NCBI GenBank assembly: GCA_964461295.1
Contig: CAYWTX010000226.1
Location: 1 to 16,549 of the forward strand
Length of the DNA stretch: 16,549 bases
Reading direction: 5' to 3'
Source of the DNA: CAYWTX01 sp964461295
Lineage (GTDB): Bacteria; Planctomycetota; Phycisphaerae; SM23-33
Below the pieces are notes generated by a model. It was not told where the DNA came from. It worked only from the letters and a program-made list of their open reading frames with translations, and did not search any database. Shown here in pieces: positions 7,499-14,139 of the stretch; within the stretch, counting starts at the first letter, position 1; each line of letters starts with the position of its first letter. The position numbers and the translations under genes were made by a program.

Positions 7499-9220
7499 AT
7501 GCGATACCAGCCCAGGGCCGATGGATTCGTTGTGGAGGCCGCGCAGTACCGCGCCGAGTTCCAGGCGGGCCCCGAGCCCGCCGTCCATGTCTGGCGGCAT
7601 GGTCAGCCGATGCTCAGCCTGCCGGCCGTGTCGGCCCTGACGGCCGTCGAGAAAGGCGAGGTGCTGACGGATGTCCGCCTCGAGGCCGTGCGACCCGAGG
7701 CCGACGCCGTGTCGCTGACGTTGACGGCCGGGAGCGATCTCTGGTCGCGCCGGACGTTTCACTGGGCGTTTCACGAGGACCGCGTCGAGCACTACCATCG
7801 CGCCGGCGGGTCCTGTGCGCCCGGGCGATGCTACTTCTTCTCGAGCGCCGCGGCGCAGGGCGACGGCCTGGCCGTGGTGAAGAACGTCACATCCGGAGCG
7901 TTCGTCCACGCGCACAAGGTGTTCTCGCCGGGGGCGAACATGGCCGACGAATACGAGCGGGTGCCGGCGATCCCGCAATCGCTGGGCATCCTGCCGGAGG
8001 CGGAGACGCCGTTCGCCTACGGCGTGCCGGATCGCGTGGCCATGATCTTCGCCCCGCCGCCGCTGTGCCTGGCCTTCGGCCGCGGCGAGCAATGGGCGGG
8101 CGTGGGCATCGGCGCGGCGCCGGGGGACTACCAGTTCAACTCGCTGGAGTACTCCGGCGTGCATCATCACGGGGCATGTTTCTTCGTCAACTATCTCGGC
8201 TATCGCACGGTAGAGGAATTCACCTCGCCGCGCGCGGCGCTGCACTTTGGCTTCACCGCGCACGAGGTGCTTGGGAAGTATGCGGCCTGGACGGACGCGA
8301 TGGGCTTCTCGACGCGGCGGGTGCGGGACAATCCGCGATGGCACCGGCTGCCGGTGTTCTGCGGCTGGGGCGAGCAAGGGCGCGCGGCGGGCCGCGCCGG
8401 CACGGCGTCGCGGGATGAATCGACCCAGGCGAACTACGAGCGCTGGCTGGAGGAGTTGGAGCAGCGCGGGCTGCCGGTCGGCACGGTGGTGATCGACGAC
8501 AAGTGGCAGGCGGCGTACGGCACGTTCGACGTGGACAGCGGGAAGTGGCCGGACATGGCGGGCTTCGCGGCGCGGCAGCACGAGGCGGGGCGGCACGTGC
8601 TGTTGTGGATCCCGACGTACCACGCCGAAGGCTTGCCGGAGGAACTGCTGGTGTACCGCGACGGCAAGGCGGTGGCGGGCGACGTGTCCAACCCGTCGTA
8701 CGAGGAGTTCCTTCGGGCCAAGGTGCGGCGCCTGGTGCGGGACATCGGCATCGACGGGTTCAAGGTCGACTGGGTGTGGGGTTTCGCACGGAAGCCCGGC
8801 GTCAGGACGCACGCGCCGCTGCACGGCATCGAGTGGCTGCGGCGGTTCCAGTGCATCCTGCACGACGAAACGCACCGCTGGCGCCCGGACGCGATGATCG
8901 AGACGCACTCGGCCAATCCGCTGTTCCGCGAGAGCTCGGACGTCCTGCGGCTCAACGACCTCCACCCGGGCGCGCGGAACATCGCGCTGGCGATGGCCCA
9001 GCGAGCGAGGCTCGCCCGCATCGCCGGCTGGGACGTCATCGACTGCGACGCGTCGTCGGACAGCCTGGAGGAGTGGTGGAGCTACATGCAGGCGCAGCCG
9101 GAGATCGGCACGCCCGCGCTGTACCTGGTGAGCGGGGGCGGCAAGACCTGGCCGGAGGTGCCGCGGTGGATGTGGCCGGCGCTGGCGGCGATCTGGCGCG
9201 ACTACTGCGGGCGGGTGTGA
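7499..9220 (+). CDS. GH31/GH36-like glycoside hydrolase (alpha-glycosidase or alpha-galactosidase type)
   Basis: 573 residues, no signal peptide, so probably cytoplasmic. Residues 1-250 are beta-rich, matching the N-terminal sandwich of retaining alpha-glycosidases. From about 285 a TIM-barrel domain follows, with VVIDDKWQ (330-337), LLWIPTYHAEG (368-378) and GIDGFKVDWVWGF (417-429). K422-x-D424 matches the nucleophile strand of GH31/GH36 enzymes, making D424 the likely nucleophile. The acid/base may be D481 or D487 in DVLRLND (481-487). The longest frame starts far upstream at 6680, but the ATG at 7499 has GAGG just before it, follows a good promoter, and begins the recognisable fold. The sugar cannot be told from sequence. 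It overlaps no neighbour; the convergent ClpS gene ends only 5 bp away. Confidence 0.82.
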   Translation: MRYQPRADGFVVEAAQYRAEFQAGPEPAVHVWRHGQPMLSLPAVSALTAVEKGEVLTDVRLEAVRPEADAVSLTLTAGSDLWSRRTFHWAFHEDRVEHYHRAGGSCAPGRCYFFSSAAAQGDGLAVVKNVTSGAFVHAHKVFSPGANMADEYERVPAIPQSLGILPEAETPFAYGVPDRVAMIFAPPPLCLAFGRGEQWAGVGIGAAPGDYQFNSLEYSGVHHHGACFFVNYLGYRTVEEFTSPRAALHFGFTAHEVLGKYAAWTDAMGFSTRRVRDNPRWHRLPVFCGWGEQGRAAGRAGTASRDESTQANYERWLEELEQRGLPVGTVVIDDKWQAAYGTFDVDSGKWPDMAGFAARQHEAGRHVLLWIPTYHAEGLPEELLVYRDGKAVAGDVSNPSYEEFLRAKVRRLVRDIGIDGFKVDWVWGFARKPGVRTHAPLHGIEWLRRFQCILHDETHRWRPDAMIETHSANPLFRESSDVLRLNDLHPGARNIALAMAQRARLARIAGWDVIDCDASSDSLEEWWSYMQAQPEIGTPALYLVSGGGKTWPEVPRWMWPALAAIWRDYCGRV

Positions 9221-9225
9221 GGCGA

Positions 9226-9561
9226 CTACTCCCCGCCGTCCATAGCCGGCTCGATCGTCGCCGACATGGACCCCTTGCAGCTCGCGATCAGGCCGTCCTT
9301 GCCGTAGGCGTGAATCTGGTCGCGCTTCAGTTCGGCGTGCTCCCTGGTCGTGGTGAGGACGATCACGCGCCCGGTCGTGTCGACCTCCTTGGCGATCTGG
9401 AAGCCGCGCTCCACCGTGTAGCCGAACAGCTTGCGCATCATCTGGATGACGTACTCGTAGGAGTGCTCGTCGTCGTTCCAGAGGATGACGTGGTAGGGCG
9501 GCACCCGCTTGGGCGCGGTCTTGTCGGCCGCTCGTGTGTCCGTCGCCGTCGCCGTCGCCAT
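9226..9561 (-). CDS. clpS: ATP-dependent Clp protease adaptor ClpS
   Basis: 111 residues. ClpS binds the N-terminal domain of the ClpA/ClpC unfoldase and delivers N-degron substrates for ClpP degradation. The fold is clear: a flexible Ala/Thr-rich N-terminal arm (1-18), then YHVILWNDDEHSYEYVIQMM (23-42) with the signature N-D-D (29-31), VERGFQIAKEVDTTGRVIV (50-68), AELKRDQI (76-83) and the C-terminal strand SKG-like CKGSMSATIEPA (95-106). The position of the substrate-amine-binding His (E. coli His66) seems to be D61. The N-terminal ATATA comes from a (GTCGCC)3 run. GGGAGG lies 6 nt before the ATG. No clpA or clpC is in the window. The gene converges on the glycosidase with 5 bp between stops. 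Confidence 0.95.
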   Translation of the reverse strand: MATATATDTRAADKTAPKRVPPYHVILWNDDEHSYEYVIQMMRKLFGYTVERGFQIAKEVDTTGRVIVLTTTREHAELKRDQIHAYGKDGLIASCKGSMSATIEPAMDGGE

Positions 9562-9648
9562 GATCCACCTCCCGCCGTTGCTCCCATTCTATCGCGGCTG
9601 GCGCCGAGGCATCAGGTCCGCCAGGAGCGATCGGCCAAGCGGAAGGAA

Positions 9649-9683
9649 GGCGAACGTTGGACGTTCGCCGTTGGCCGTTCGCC
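9649..9683 (-). terminator. Inverted-repeat element downstream of the esterase-like gene
   Basis: GGCGAACG (9649-9656) and CGTTCGCC (9662-9669) are exact reverse complements around TTGGA, and a second CGTTCGCC follows at 9676-9683. Alternative hairpins are therefore possible. Read on the minus strand the element starts about 15 nt after the hydrolase stop and is followed by TTCCTTCC, so it could act as its terminator. The modular GTTGG/CGTTCGCC pattern also looks like a dispersed intergenic repeat. Confidence 0.45.
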
Positions 9684-9698
9684 TCTTCTCCCTTCGGT

Positions 9699-11045
9699 TC
9701 ACCACTTCACCGCCACCTTGCCCGCATCGGTCAGCTCCAGTTCGTTGAGCACCAGCGCCGTCGCGTCGCGTGTGGCCGCGTAGTGCGTCAGGACGCATCG
9801 GGCGGAGGGCGCCACGCGGCCGCGCCAGATGCGCGGGCCGAACTTGAGCGTCACGTCGCGCGAGAGGTCGAACATGCCGTCCATCACGTAGACGCGGACG
9901 GCCCGAACGCCCTCGGGACGGATCGTCAGCGCGTTGCCCGCCTTGTCCAACTCGCCTGAGAAGCGGAACAGGGCCTTCTCGAACACTTCGCGCGTGGCCC
10001 GCTCGAACTCCTCGTCGGTCGGCTTGGCGTTGCCCGCCTTGGCCAGCCGCACGCGCACCGGCTGATCGAGCTGCATCGCGGGCCGGGCGAATTGCATGGC
10101 CTGGAGGTAGTACCCCCGCCCGTGGGCGGGCAGATGGAACGCGTGCGTCAGCCGCGGCGGGACGGGCTGGCGTTTGGCGGCCGCCAGGTACGCCGACAGC
10201 GACTTGCCCGGCGGCCAGCAGCTGCCGTGTCCGCCGCCGGCTATCTCGGCGCCCTGGTACAGTTGGTTGCCCAGCGCCTTGAGGCGGGCCGTCGCGTCGC
10301 GGTTGAAGTGGACCTGCCCTCGGGCCGGCGGGGCGGGCCTGTCCAGCTCGCCCCAGATCGACCACAGCGCCAGGTTGCCCAGGTTCTCCAGGTACATCGT
10401 CGCGGTGTAGGGGAAGCCCTCGAAGAACGGCGTGCCGGCCATCGCGACTCCCGCGGCGAACCGGTGCGGGAAGAGCGTCGCCAGGTGCCAGGTGGTGTGC
10501 CCGCCCAGGCTGTAGCCGGTGACGATGACGCGGTCGTCGTCCACGTTCAGGGCGCGGCGGGCCCAATCCAGCGGGCGAAGGAACGTCTCCTCCTGGTACG
10601 CGCGTCCGTTGTAGGCGTCGGCGCCGGGCAGCGTCGGCGCGAGGATGATGTAATTGGCGGCCGCGGGGCCCAGCATGCGCACCATGCCGGCGGCGGCCTT
10701 GGGGCCGGTCATGTGCTGGCCGTGGGCGACGAGCAGAAGCGCGCAGGGCTTGTCGGGGCGGTAGCCCGCGGGGACGTGGAGCGTGGAGTTGACGGTGTAC
10801 GGTTTGGCGCCGTCGGCGACGCGGACGCCCGGCGCGGCGTGCCAACCGGGCGCAAACGGCGGGTACGCGGCGTCGGAAGCGATGAGCTTGCGCACGGCGG
10901 CGATGTCGCCCTTGCAGGACACGACAACCGTGTCGACTTCGGAGGCCTTCGCGGGCGAGTTGGCGTCCGCGAACAACCGCGCCCACGCGCCCGCATCCGG
11001 CGCCGACAGGGACATGCCGCAGAGGATGAGTGCGGGCAATGTCAT
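9699..11045 (-). CDS. Exported esterase-like alpha/beta hydrolase
   Basis: 448 residues from the ATG at 11045. A short hydrophobic leader (1-16) suggests export. The alpha/beta-hydrolase fold is clear: ALLLVAHG (102-109 plus G110, oxyanion HG), YIILAPTLPG (132-141), the nucleophile elbow VTGYSLGGH (175-183, Ser179 in G-x-S-x-G), WGELD (231-235, candidate acid D235) and GGGHGSCW (270-277, candidate His273). The spacing fits a serine carboxylesterase or peptidase of the PHB-depolymerase/acetyl-xylan-esterase kind. The C-terminal 290-448 region is an accessory domain, probably beta-rich. A longer frame opens at 11114 but begins inside repeat DNA. The chosen ATG lacks a Shine-Dalgarno but has TATACT 7 nt upstream. 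Hcp lies upstream on the same strand but is separated by a strong terminator, so this gene is probably transcribed alone. Confidence 0.85.
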   Translation of the reverse strand: MTLPALILCGMSLSAPDAGAWARLFADANSPAKASEVDTVVVSCKGDIAAVRKLIASDAAYPPFAPGWHAAPGVRVADGAKPYTVNSTLHVPAGYRPDKPCALLLVAHGQHMTGPKAAAGMVRMLGPAAANYIILAPTLPGADAYNGRAYQEETFLRPLDWARRALNVDDDRVIVTGYSLGGHTTWHLATLFPHRFAAGVAMAGTPFFEGFPYTATMYLENLGNLALWSIWGELDRPAPPARGQVHFNRDATARLKALGNQLYQGAEIAGGGHGSCWPPGKSLSAYLAAAKRQPVPPRLTHAFHLPAHGRGYYLQAMQFARPAMQLDQPVRVRLAKAGNAKPTDEEFERATREVFEKALFRFSGELDKAGNALTIRPEGVRAVRVYVMDGMFDLSRDVTLKFGPRIWRGRVAPSARCVLTHYAATRDATALVLNELELTDAGKVAVKW

Positions 11046-11052
11046 GGGGAAA

Positions 11053-11058
11053 AGTATA
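11053..11058 (-). promoter_or_regulatory. TATACT -10 box before the esterase-like gene
   Basis: TATACT (minus strand) lies exactly 7 nt upstream of the ATG at 11045, placing a transcript start at the start codon. There is no ribosome site in TTTCCCC between them. No good -35 is seen; the upstream bases are the CGCAAAGG tandem repeat. Confidence 0.45.
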
Positions 11059-11060
11059 AT

Positions 11061-11087
11061 CGCAAAGGACGCAAAGGTCGCAGAGAG
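11061..11087. repeat. Nine-base tandem repeat (CGCAAAGGN)
   Basis: CGCAAAGGA (11061-11069), CGCAAAGGT (11070-11078) and the decayed CGCAGAGAG (11079-11087) form three 9-nt units, followed by a GAGAGAGA run. The repeat sits immediately upstream of the esterase-like gene's -10 box. A 9-nt period keeps reading frame, which explains the spurious Cys/Leu-rich and Phe/Ala/Ser-rich peptides predicted here. Confidence 0.6.
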
Positions 11088-11101
11088 GAGAGAGAATAGC
11101 G

Positions 11102-11235
11102 ATCCGCAGATCAAGAAGATCAGGAAGATTCTGGGAGAAGAGAAGACAAGAACCGGCGGCGCGACGATGAGTCGCGCCGCCGGTGTCGTTCCGTTTTCCC
11201 CCTCCCAATCCTCTTGATCTTCCTGATCTGCGGAT
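11102..11235. repeat. Pair of inverted 28-nt repeats flanking a terminator hairpin
   Basis: The left arm begins ATCCGCAGATCAAGAAGATC (11102-11130). The reverse complement of the right arm (11208-11235) begins ATCCGCAGATCAGGAAGATC. Over the full 28-29 nt they differ at about three positions. The arms are made of GATCA(A/G)GA-type 9-nt units. Between them lies the perfect 14-bp hairpin listed separately. The whole structure fills the space between hcp and the esterase-like gene. Confidence 0.7.
11152..11184 (-). terminator. Strong Rho-independent-type terminator after hcp
   Basis: ACCGGCGGCGCGAC (11152-11165) and GTCGCGCCGCCGGT (11171-11184) form a perfect 14-bp stem with loop GATGA. On the minus strand the stem is followed by a T-rich tract (TTCTTGTCTTCTCTTC), as expected for termination of hcp, whose stop lies 63 nt upstream. 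The plus-strand side is also T-containing, so it may work in both directions. Confidence 0.75.
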
Positions 11236-11247
11236 AGCTCTCCCCCC

Positions 11248-12918
11248 TTATGCCGTCTTCAGGATCGCCTTCAGGTCGGCCTCCGGCGTCGTCACGGGCA
11301 TGATGTTGAACTTCTCCACCAGCACGTTGAGAACCGGCGGGGTGATGAACGCCGGCAGCGTCGGGCCCACGCGGATGTTCCTGATGCCCAGGTGAAGCAG
11401 GCTCAGCAGGATGGCGACGGCCTTCTGCTCGAACCAGCTCAGCACGAGGCTCAGCGGCAGGTCGTTGACGCCGCAGTTGAACGCTTTGGCCAGCGCCACC
11501 GCGATCTGCACCGCGGAGTAGCTGTCGTTGCACTGCCCCACGTCCAGCAGGCGCGGGATGCCGCCGATGTCGCCGAACTGGAGTTTGTTGAACCGGAACT
11601 TGCCGCACGCCAGCGTCAGGATCACGCAGTCCTTGGGCACCTGCTGGGCGAAGTCCGTGTAGTAGTTCCGCCCGGGCTTGGCGCCGTCGCAGCCGCCCAC
11701 CAGGAAGAAGTGCTTGATCTTCCCGGCCTTCACGGCGTCGATGACCGCCCCGGCCACGCCCATCACCGTGTTGCGGGCGAAGCCGATGGTGATCTTCTTC
11801 TCGGGCGCGTCGGCCGCGAAGCCGGGGGCAACCAGGGCGGCCTGGATCACCGGCGTGAAGTCTTTCCTGCCGTCCGCCGCGGGCGTGATGTGCTTGAGGC
11901 CCGGCCAGCCGACCACGCCGGTGGTGAAGATGCGGCCCTGGTAGTCTTCCCTGGGTCTCTGGATGCAGTTGGTGGTCATGAGGATCGCGCCGGGGAACTC
12001 GGCGAACTCGCGTCGCTGGTCCTGCCACGCCCCGCCGTAGTTGCCCGCCAGGTGGCTGTGCTTCTTCAGGCCCGGGTACGCCAGGCACGGCAGCATCTCG
12101 CCGTGCGTGTACACGTTGATGCCCTTGCCGGCCGTCTGCTCCAGGATCTGCGCCAGGTCCTTCAGGTCGTGTCCGGAAACGAGGATCGCCTTGCCCTTGA
12201 CGGGCGTGACGCGGACGGCGGTCGGCTCGGGATGGCCGTACGCGCCGGTGTTCGCCCGGTCGAGCAGTTCCATCACGTGCAGGTTGAGTTCGCCGACCTT
12301 GAGGGCCGCGCCGGCCAGCGTGCCGATGTCCGTCGCCCTGTCGGCCAGGAAGTTCAGCGTCTCGTGGAAGCGGTTGAACACGCCGGCGTCGTAGGCGCCC
12401 AGCGCCTGGGCGTGGTCGGCGTACGCGGCGGCGCCCTTCAGGCCGTACATCGCCAGTTCCTGCAGGCCGGTGACGTCGGGTCCCAGGCCGCGAAGGCGGT
12501 TGGCGATGGTGACCGCCTGTCCCTGGGCGACCAGGCCGGGCAGGTCGGCGGCGGGCTGAAGCTCGGCCGGGCCGCGAACGGCCTCGACGGCCTTGCCCGC
12601 CTTGCCCGCGGCGTCTTCGTACAGCTTGCGTGCCTTGTCGCGGATCTTGGCGGCGCGGCGGATGTAGCCGGCGACGTGCTGGGCGTCGAAGTTGACGTTC
12701 GTCACCGTGACGAACAGCGCCTGGACGGTGAAGACGTCAACCTCGCGATCGATCGCGCCGAGCTGGCCGGCGCGGAAGGCGTATTGGCCGATGCCCTTGG
12801 CCGCCTCGATCAGAAGGTCGAGCAGGGCGGCAACGTCCGGGCTCTTGCCGCATACGCCCGACACGGTGCACCCCTTGCCCTGGTTGGTCTGTTCACACTG
12901 GTAGCAGAACATGCTCAT
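11248..12918 (-). CDS. hcp: Hybrid cluster protein / hydroxylamine reductase
   Basis: 556 residues, close to the usual 540-555. Hcp reduces hydroxylamine in vitro and NO in vivo and protects against nitrosative stress; it is cytoplasmic. The N-terminal cluster motif is C5-x2-C8-x8-C17-x5-C23, the compact [4Fe-4S] spacing typical of anaerobes rather than the [2Fe-2S] enterobacterial form. All ligands expected for the hybrid 4Fe-2O-2S cluster are visible: H250 (SGHD), E274 (THGEM), C318 (TTNC), C410 (VGGCDG, the persulfide position), C438 (LACGKFRF), C463 (GQCND) and E497 (SWFEQKA). The start at 12918 is set by AAGGAG 6 nt upstream; the longer frame is only leader. It lies 115 bp downstream of an iron-sulfur protein that is a likely electron donor or partner and may share its FNR/DNR-type control. 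A TATACT box at 12954-12959 could add a local promoter. Confidence 0.97.
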   Translation of the reverse strand: MSMFCYQCEQTNQGKGCTVSGVCGKSPDVAALLDLLIEAAKGIGQYAFRAGQLGAIDREVDVFTVQALFVTVTNVNFDAQHVAGYIRRAAKIRDKARKLYEDAAGKAGKAVEAVRGPAELQPAADLPGLVAQGQAVTIANRLRGLGPDVTGLQELAMYGLKGAAAYADHAQALGAYDAGVFNRFHETLNFLADRATDIGTLAGAALKVGELNLHVMELLDRANTGAYGHPEPTAVRVTPVKGKAILVSGHDLKDLAQILEQTAGKGINVYTHGEMLPCLAYPGLKKHSHLAGNYGGAWQDQRREFAEFPGAILMTTNCIQRPREDYQGRIFTTGVVGWPGLKHITPAADGRKDFTPVIQAALVAPGFAADAPEKKITIGFARNTVMGVAGAVIDAVKAGKIKHFFLVGGCDGAKPGRNYYTDFAQQVPKDCVILTLACGKFRFNKLQFGDIGGIPRLLDVGQCNDSYSAVQIAVALAKAFNCGVNDLPLSLVLSWFEQKAVAILLSLLHLGIRNIRVGPTLPAFITPPVLNVLVEKFNIMPVTTPEADLKAILKTA

Positions 12919-12953
12919 CCGATTCTCCTTCCAAGAGTTCCTCGTGCTCACAT

Positions 12954-12959
12954 AGTATA
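12954..12959 (-). promoter_or_regulatory. TATACT box upstream of hcp
   Basis: TATACT on the minus strand lies 35 nt upstream of the hcp ATG and would give a leader of about 28 nt carrying the AAGGAG site. The expected -35 position reads GC-rich (GCCCCG), so the promoter is incomplete by eye and may be weak or activator-dependent. Confidence 0.35.
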
Positions 12960-12979
12960 GGAGGCCGTTGGCGGCTCGG

Positions 12980-13007
12980 GGCCTGGCCGCACGGCCATCG
13001 CCAGGCC
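12980..13007. other. Inverted repeat between the iron-sulfur gene and hcp
   Basis: GGCCTGGC (12980-12987) and GCCAGGCC (13000-13007) are exact reverse complements with a 12-nt loop. The hairpin lies inside the 115-bp gap of the presumed operon, 26 nt after the upstream stop. With no U-run it is more likely an mRNA-processing or attenuation structure, or chance in GC-rich DNA, than a full terminator. Confidence 0.35.
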
Positions 13008-13033
13008 GCAAGCGGCACGGGCCCATTTGCCGA

Positions 13034-13819
13034 TCACGTTTCTTCCCGCACGGCGCCGTCCAGGCCCACCGTCACGTCGTGCAACTGGATGTCCGCTCGT
13101 CCGGCCTGGGCGAGGGCGCGCCGCGTGGCTGCAACGATGCCCATGCAGCAGGGCACTTCCATGTGGGCCACGGTCACCGAGCCGATGGCATTGGCGGCGA
13201 AGACTTCGGCCAGCTTCCGCGTGTAGAAGTCCACGTCGTCCAGTTTGGGGCAGCCGATCGCCACCGTCCTGCCGGCCAGCAGACGCTGGTGGAAGTCCGG
13301 CATGGCGAAGGCGACGCAGTCGGCCGCGATGAGCACGTCGGCGTTGTTCCAGACTTCGCCGCGGGTGGGGAGCAGGTGAAGCTGCACGGGCCAGTGGCGG
13401 AGTTGGGAGGGATTGCCCCTGTCGCGCCGGTCATGGGCTTGGACGCCGGCGGGCGGCGCCGGCGGCGCGAGCTTCCGCATCATGCGTCCGGGGCACCCAC
13501 AGGGAAGCTCTTCCTTCGCCGGCGCCGCCTCCGGCGCGGGTGCGGGAGGCGCCTGGGGCGCCGCGCCCGCATGCAGGTGAACTCCCACGGCGACCTCGTC
13601 GAACTCGTCGGCTGGGCGTTCCTCGATGGCGATGGCGTTCCTGGGGCACGTTCCCAGACAGTTGCCCAGGCCGTCGCAGAGGCTGTCGGCCAGGAGACGG
13701 GCCTTGCCGTCGATGACCCGGATGGCGCCCTCGGCACAATTGGGGACGCAGATCCCGCAGCCATCGCAGAGGTCCTCGTCGATTCGCACCACTTTTCGCA
13801 TGGCCTTTGTTCTCGTCAT
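13034..13819 (-). CDS. Hcp-associated iron-sulfur (ferredoxin-like) protein
   Basis: 261 residues. The N-terminal ferredoxin domain has a canonical C18-x2-C21-x2-C24-x3-C28. The second cluster motif is CDGLGNCLGTCP (48-59): C48, C54 and C58 are present, but the expected second Cys is L51. An Ala/Pro-rich linker (83-125) holds the CGC pair (107, 109). The C-terminal domain (140-258) has DVLIAADCVAFAMP (161-174), AIGCPK (187-192) and EVPCCMG (221-227), giving further Cys that could bind a cluster. Such proteins commonly sit beside hcp; supplying electrons to Hcp is the likely role, by inference. The first ATG is chosen, with AAAGG about 9 nt upstream; Met7 is possible. An FNR/DNR-like palindrome lies 66-79 nt upstream. 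Cytoplasmic. Confidence 0.85.
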   Translation of the reverse strand: MTRTKAMRKVVRIDEDLCDGCGICVPNCAEGAIRVIDGKARLLADSLCDGLGNCLGTCPRNAIAIEERPADEFDEVAVGVHLHAGAAPQAPPAPAPEAAPAKEELPCGCPGRMMRKLAPPAPPAGVQAHDRRDRGNPSQLRHWPVQLHLLPTRGEVWNNADVLIAADCVAFAMPDFHQRLLAGRTVAIGCPKLDDVDFYTRKLAEVFAANAIGSVTVAHMEVPCCMGIVAATRRALAQAGRADIQLHDVTVGLDGAVREET

Positions 13820-13857
13820 GATGGCAAGCCTTTCCCGCGATGCCTTTCGCTTGCCAC

Positions 13858-13898
13858 ATTGTGACAGCCTCCGCGGCAGGGGAATTGATCCAGGTCAA
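13858..13898 (-). promoter_or_regulatory. FNR/DNR-type operator and -10 of the iron-sulfur/hcp operon
   Basis: On the minus strand TTGAC-CTGG-ATCAA (13898-13885) matches the FNR/DNR consensus TTGAT-N4-ATCAA at nine of ten fixed positions; the flanks extend it to AATTGA...TCAATT. A -10-like CACAAT lies at 13863-13858. A start near 13850 puts the operator centre (13891.5) at about -41.5, the class II activator position. This predicts induction under low oxygen and/or nitric oxide. The matching regulator gene is not in the window. Confidence 0.7.
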
Positions 13899-14064
13899 TT
13901 GTGGAAGAATCGTTTCTCTGAGGGCGGGAGACCGTGGGAACCGGTCACTGAAGCGACCAGCCCTCCGGAACCTGCGCCTTAGTTAACGCGGGGGTCCCCT
14001 TGGTCGATAGCAGCAACGAAGGCCGATGGTCTGGAGGCGGGCGAGGTCGGGTTCAAGCCTCACC

Positions 14065-14080
14065 CGTAACGTATGTTACG
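14065..14080. promoter_or_regulatory. Palindrome CGTAAC-GTAT-GTTACG upstream of pilM
   Basis: CGTAAC (14065-14070) and GTTACG (14075-14080) are exact reverse complements around GTAT. This AT-richer palindrome in GC-rich DNA about 200 bp before pilM could be a dimeric repressor or activator site. No matching regulator is known to me from the sequence. Confidence 0.35.
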
Positions 14081-14139
14081 AACAGGAGAAGGAACGGCCG
14101 GCGAAAGAGGGCGCCCCAGCCGCGGGGCTGGTACACGAA

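Noticed and set aside
5827..8418. 863-codon plus-strand frame
   Set aside because: Arg/Gly/Ala-rich frame spanning the end of the hydrolase, an intergenic hairpin, the antisense of the small protein and the start of the glycosidase; not a gene.
9541..9561. (GTCGCC)3 run at the start of clpS
   Set aside because: Three hexamer units encoding an Ala/Thr arm; too short and too expected in GC-rich coding DNA to be a separate repeat finding.
7484..9568. 694-codon minus-strand frame opposite the glycosidase and clpS
   Set aside because: His/Arg/Asp-rich shadow. ClpS itself is in another minus frame with its full motif set.
11392..12960. 522-codon plus-strand frame opposite hcp
   Set aside because: Antisense shadow rich in Gln/Val/Asp/Arg. 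The minus-strand Hcp has all cluster ligands.
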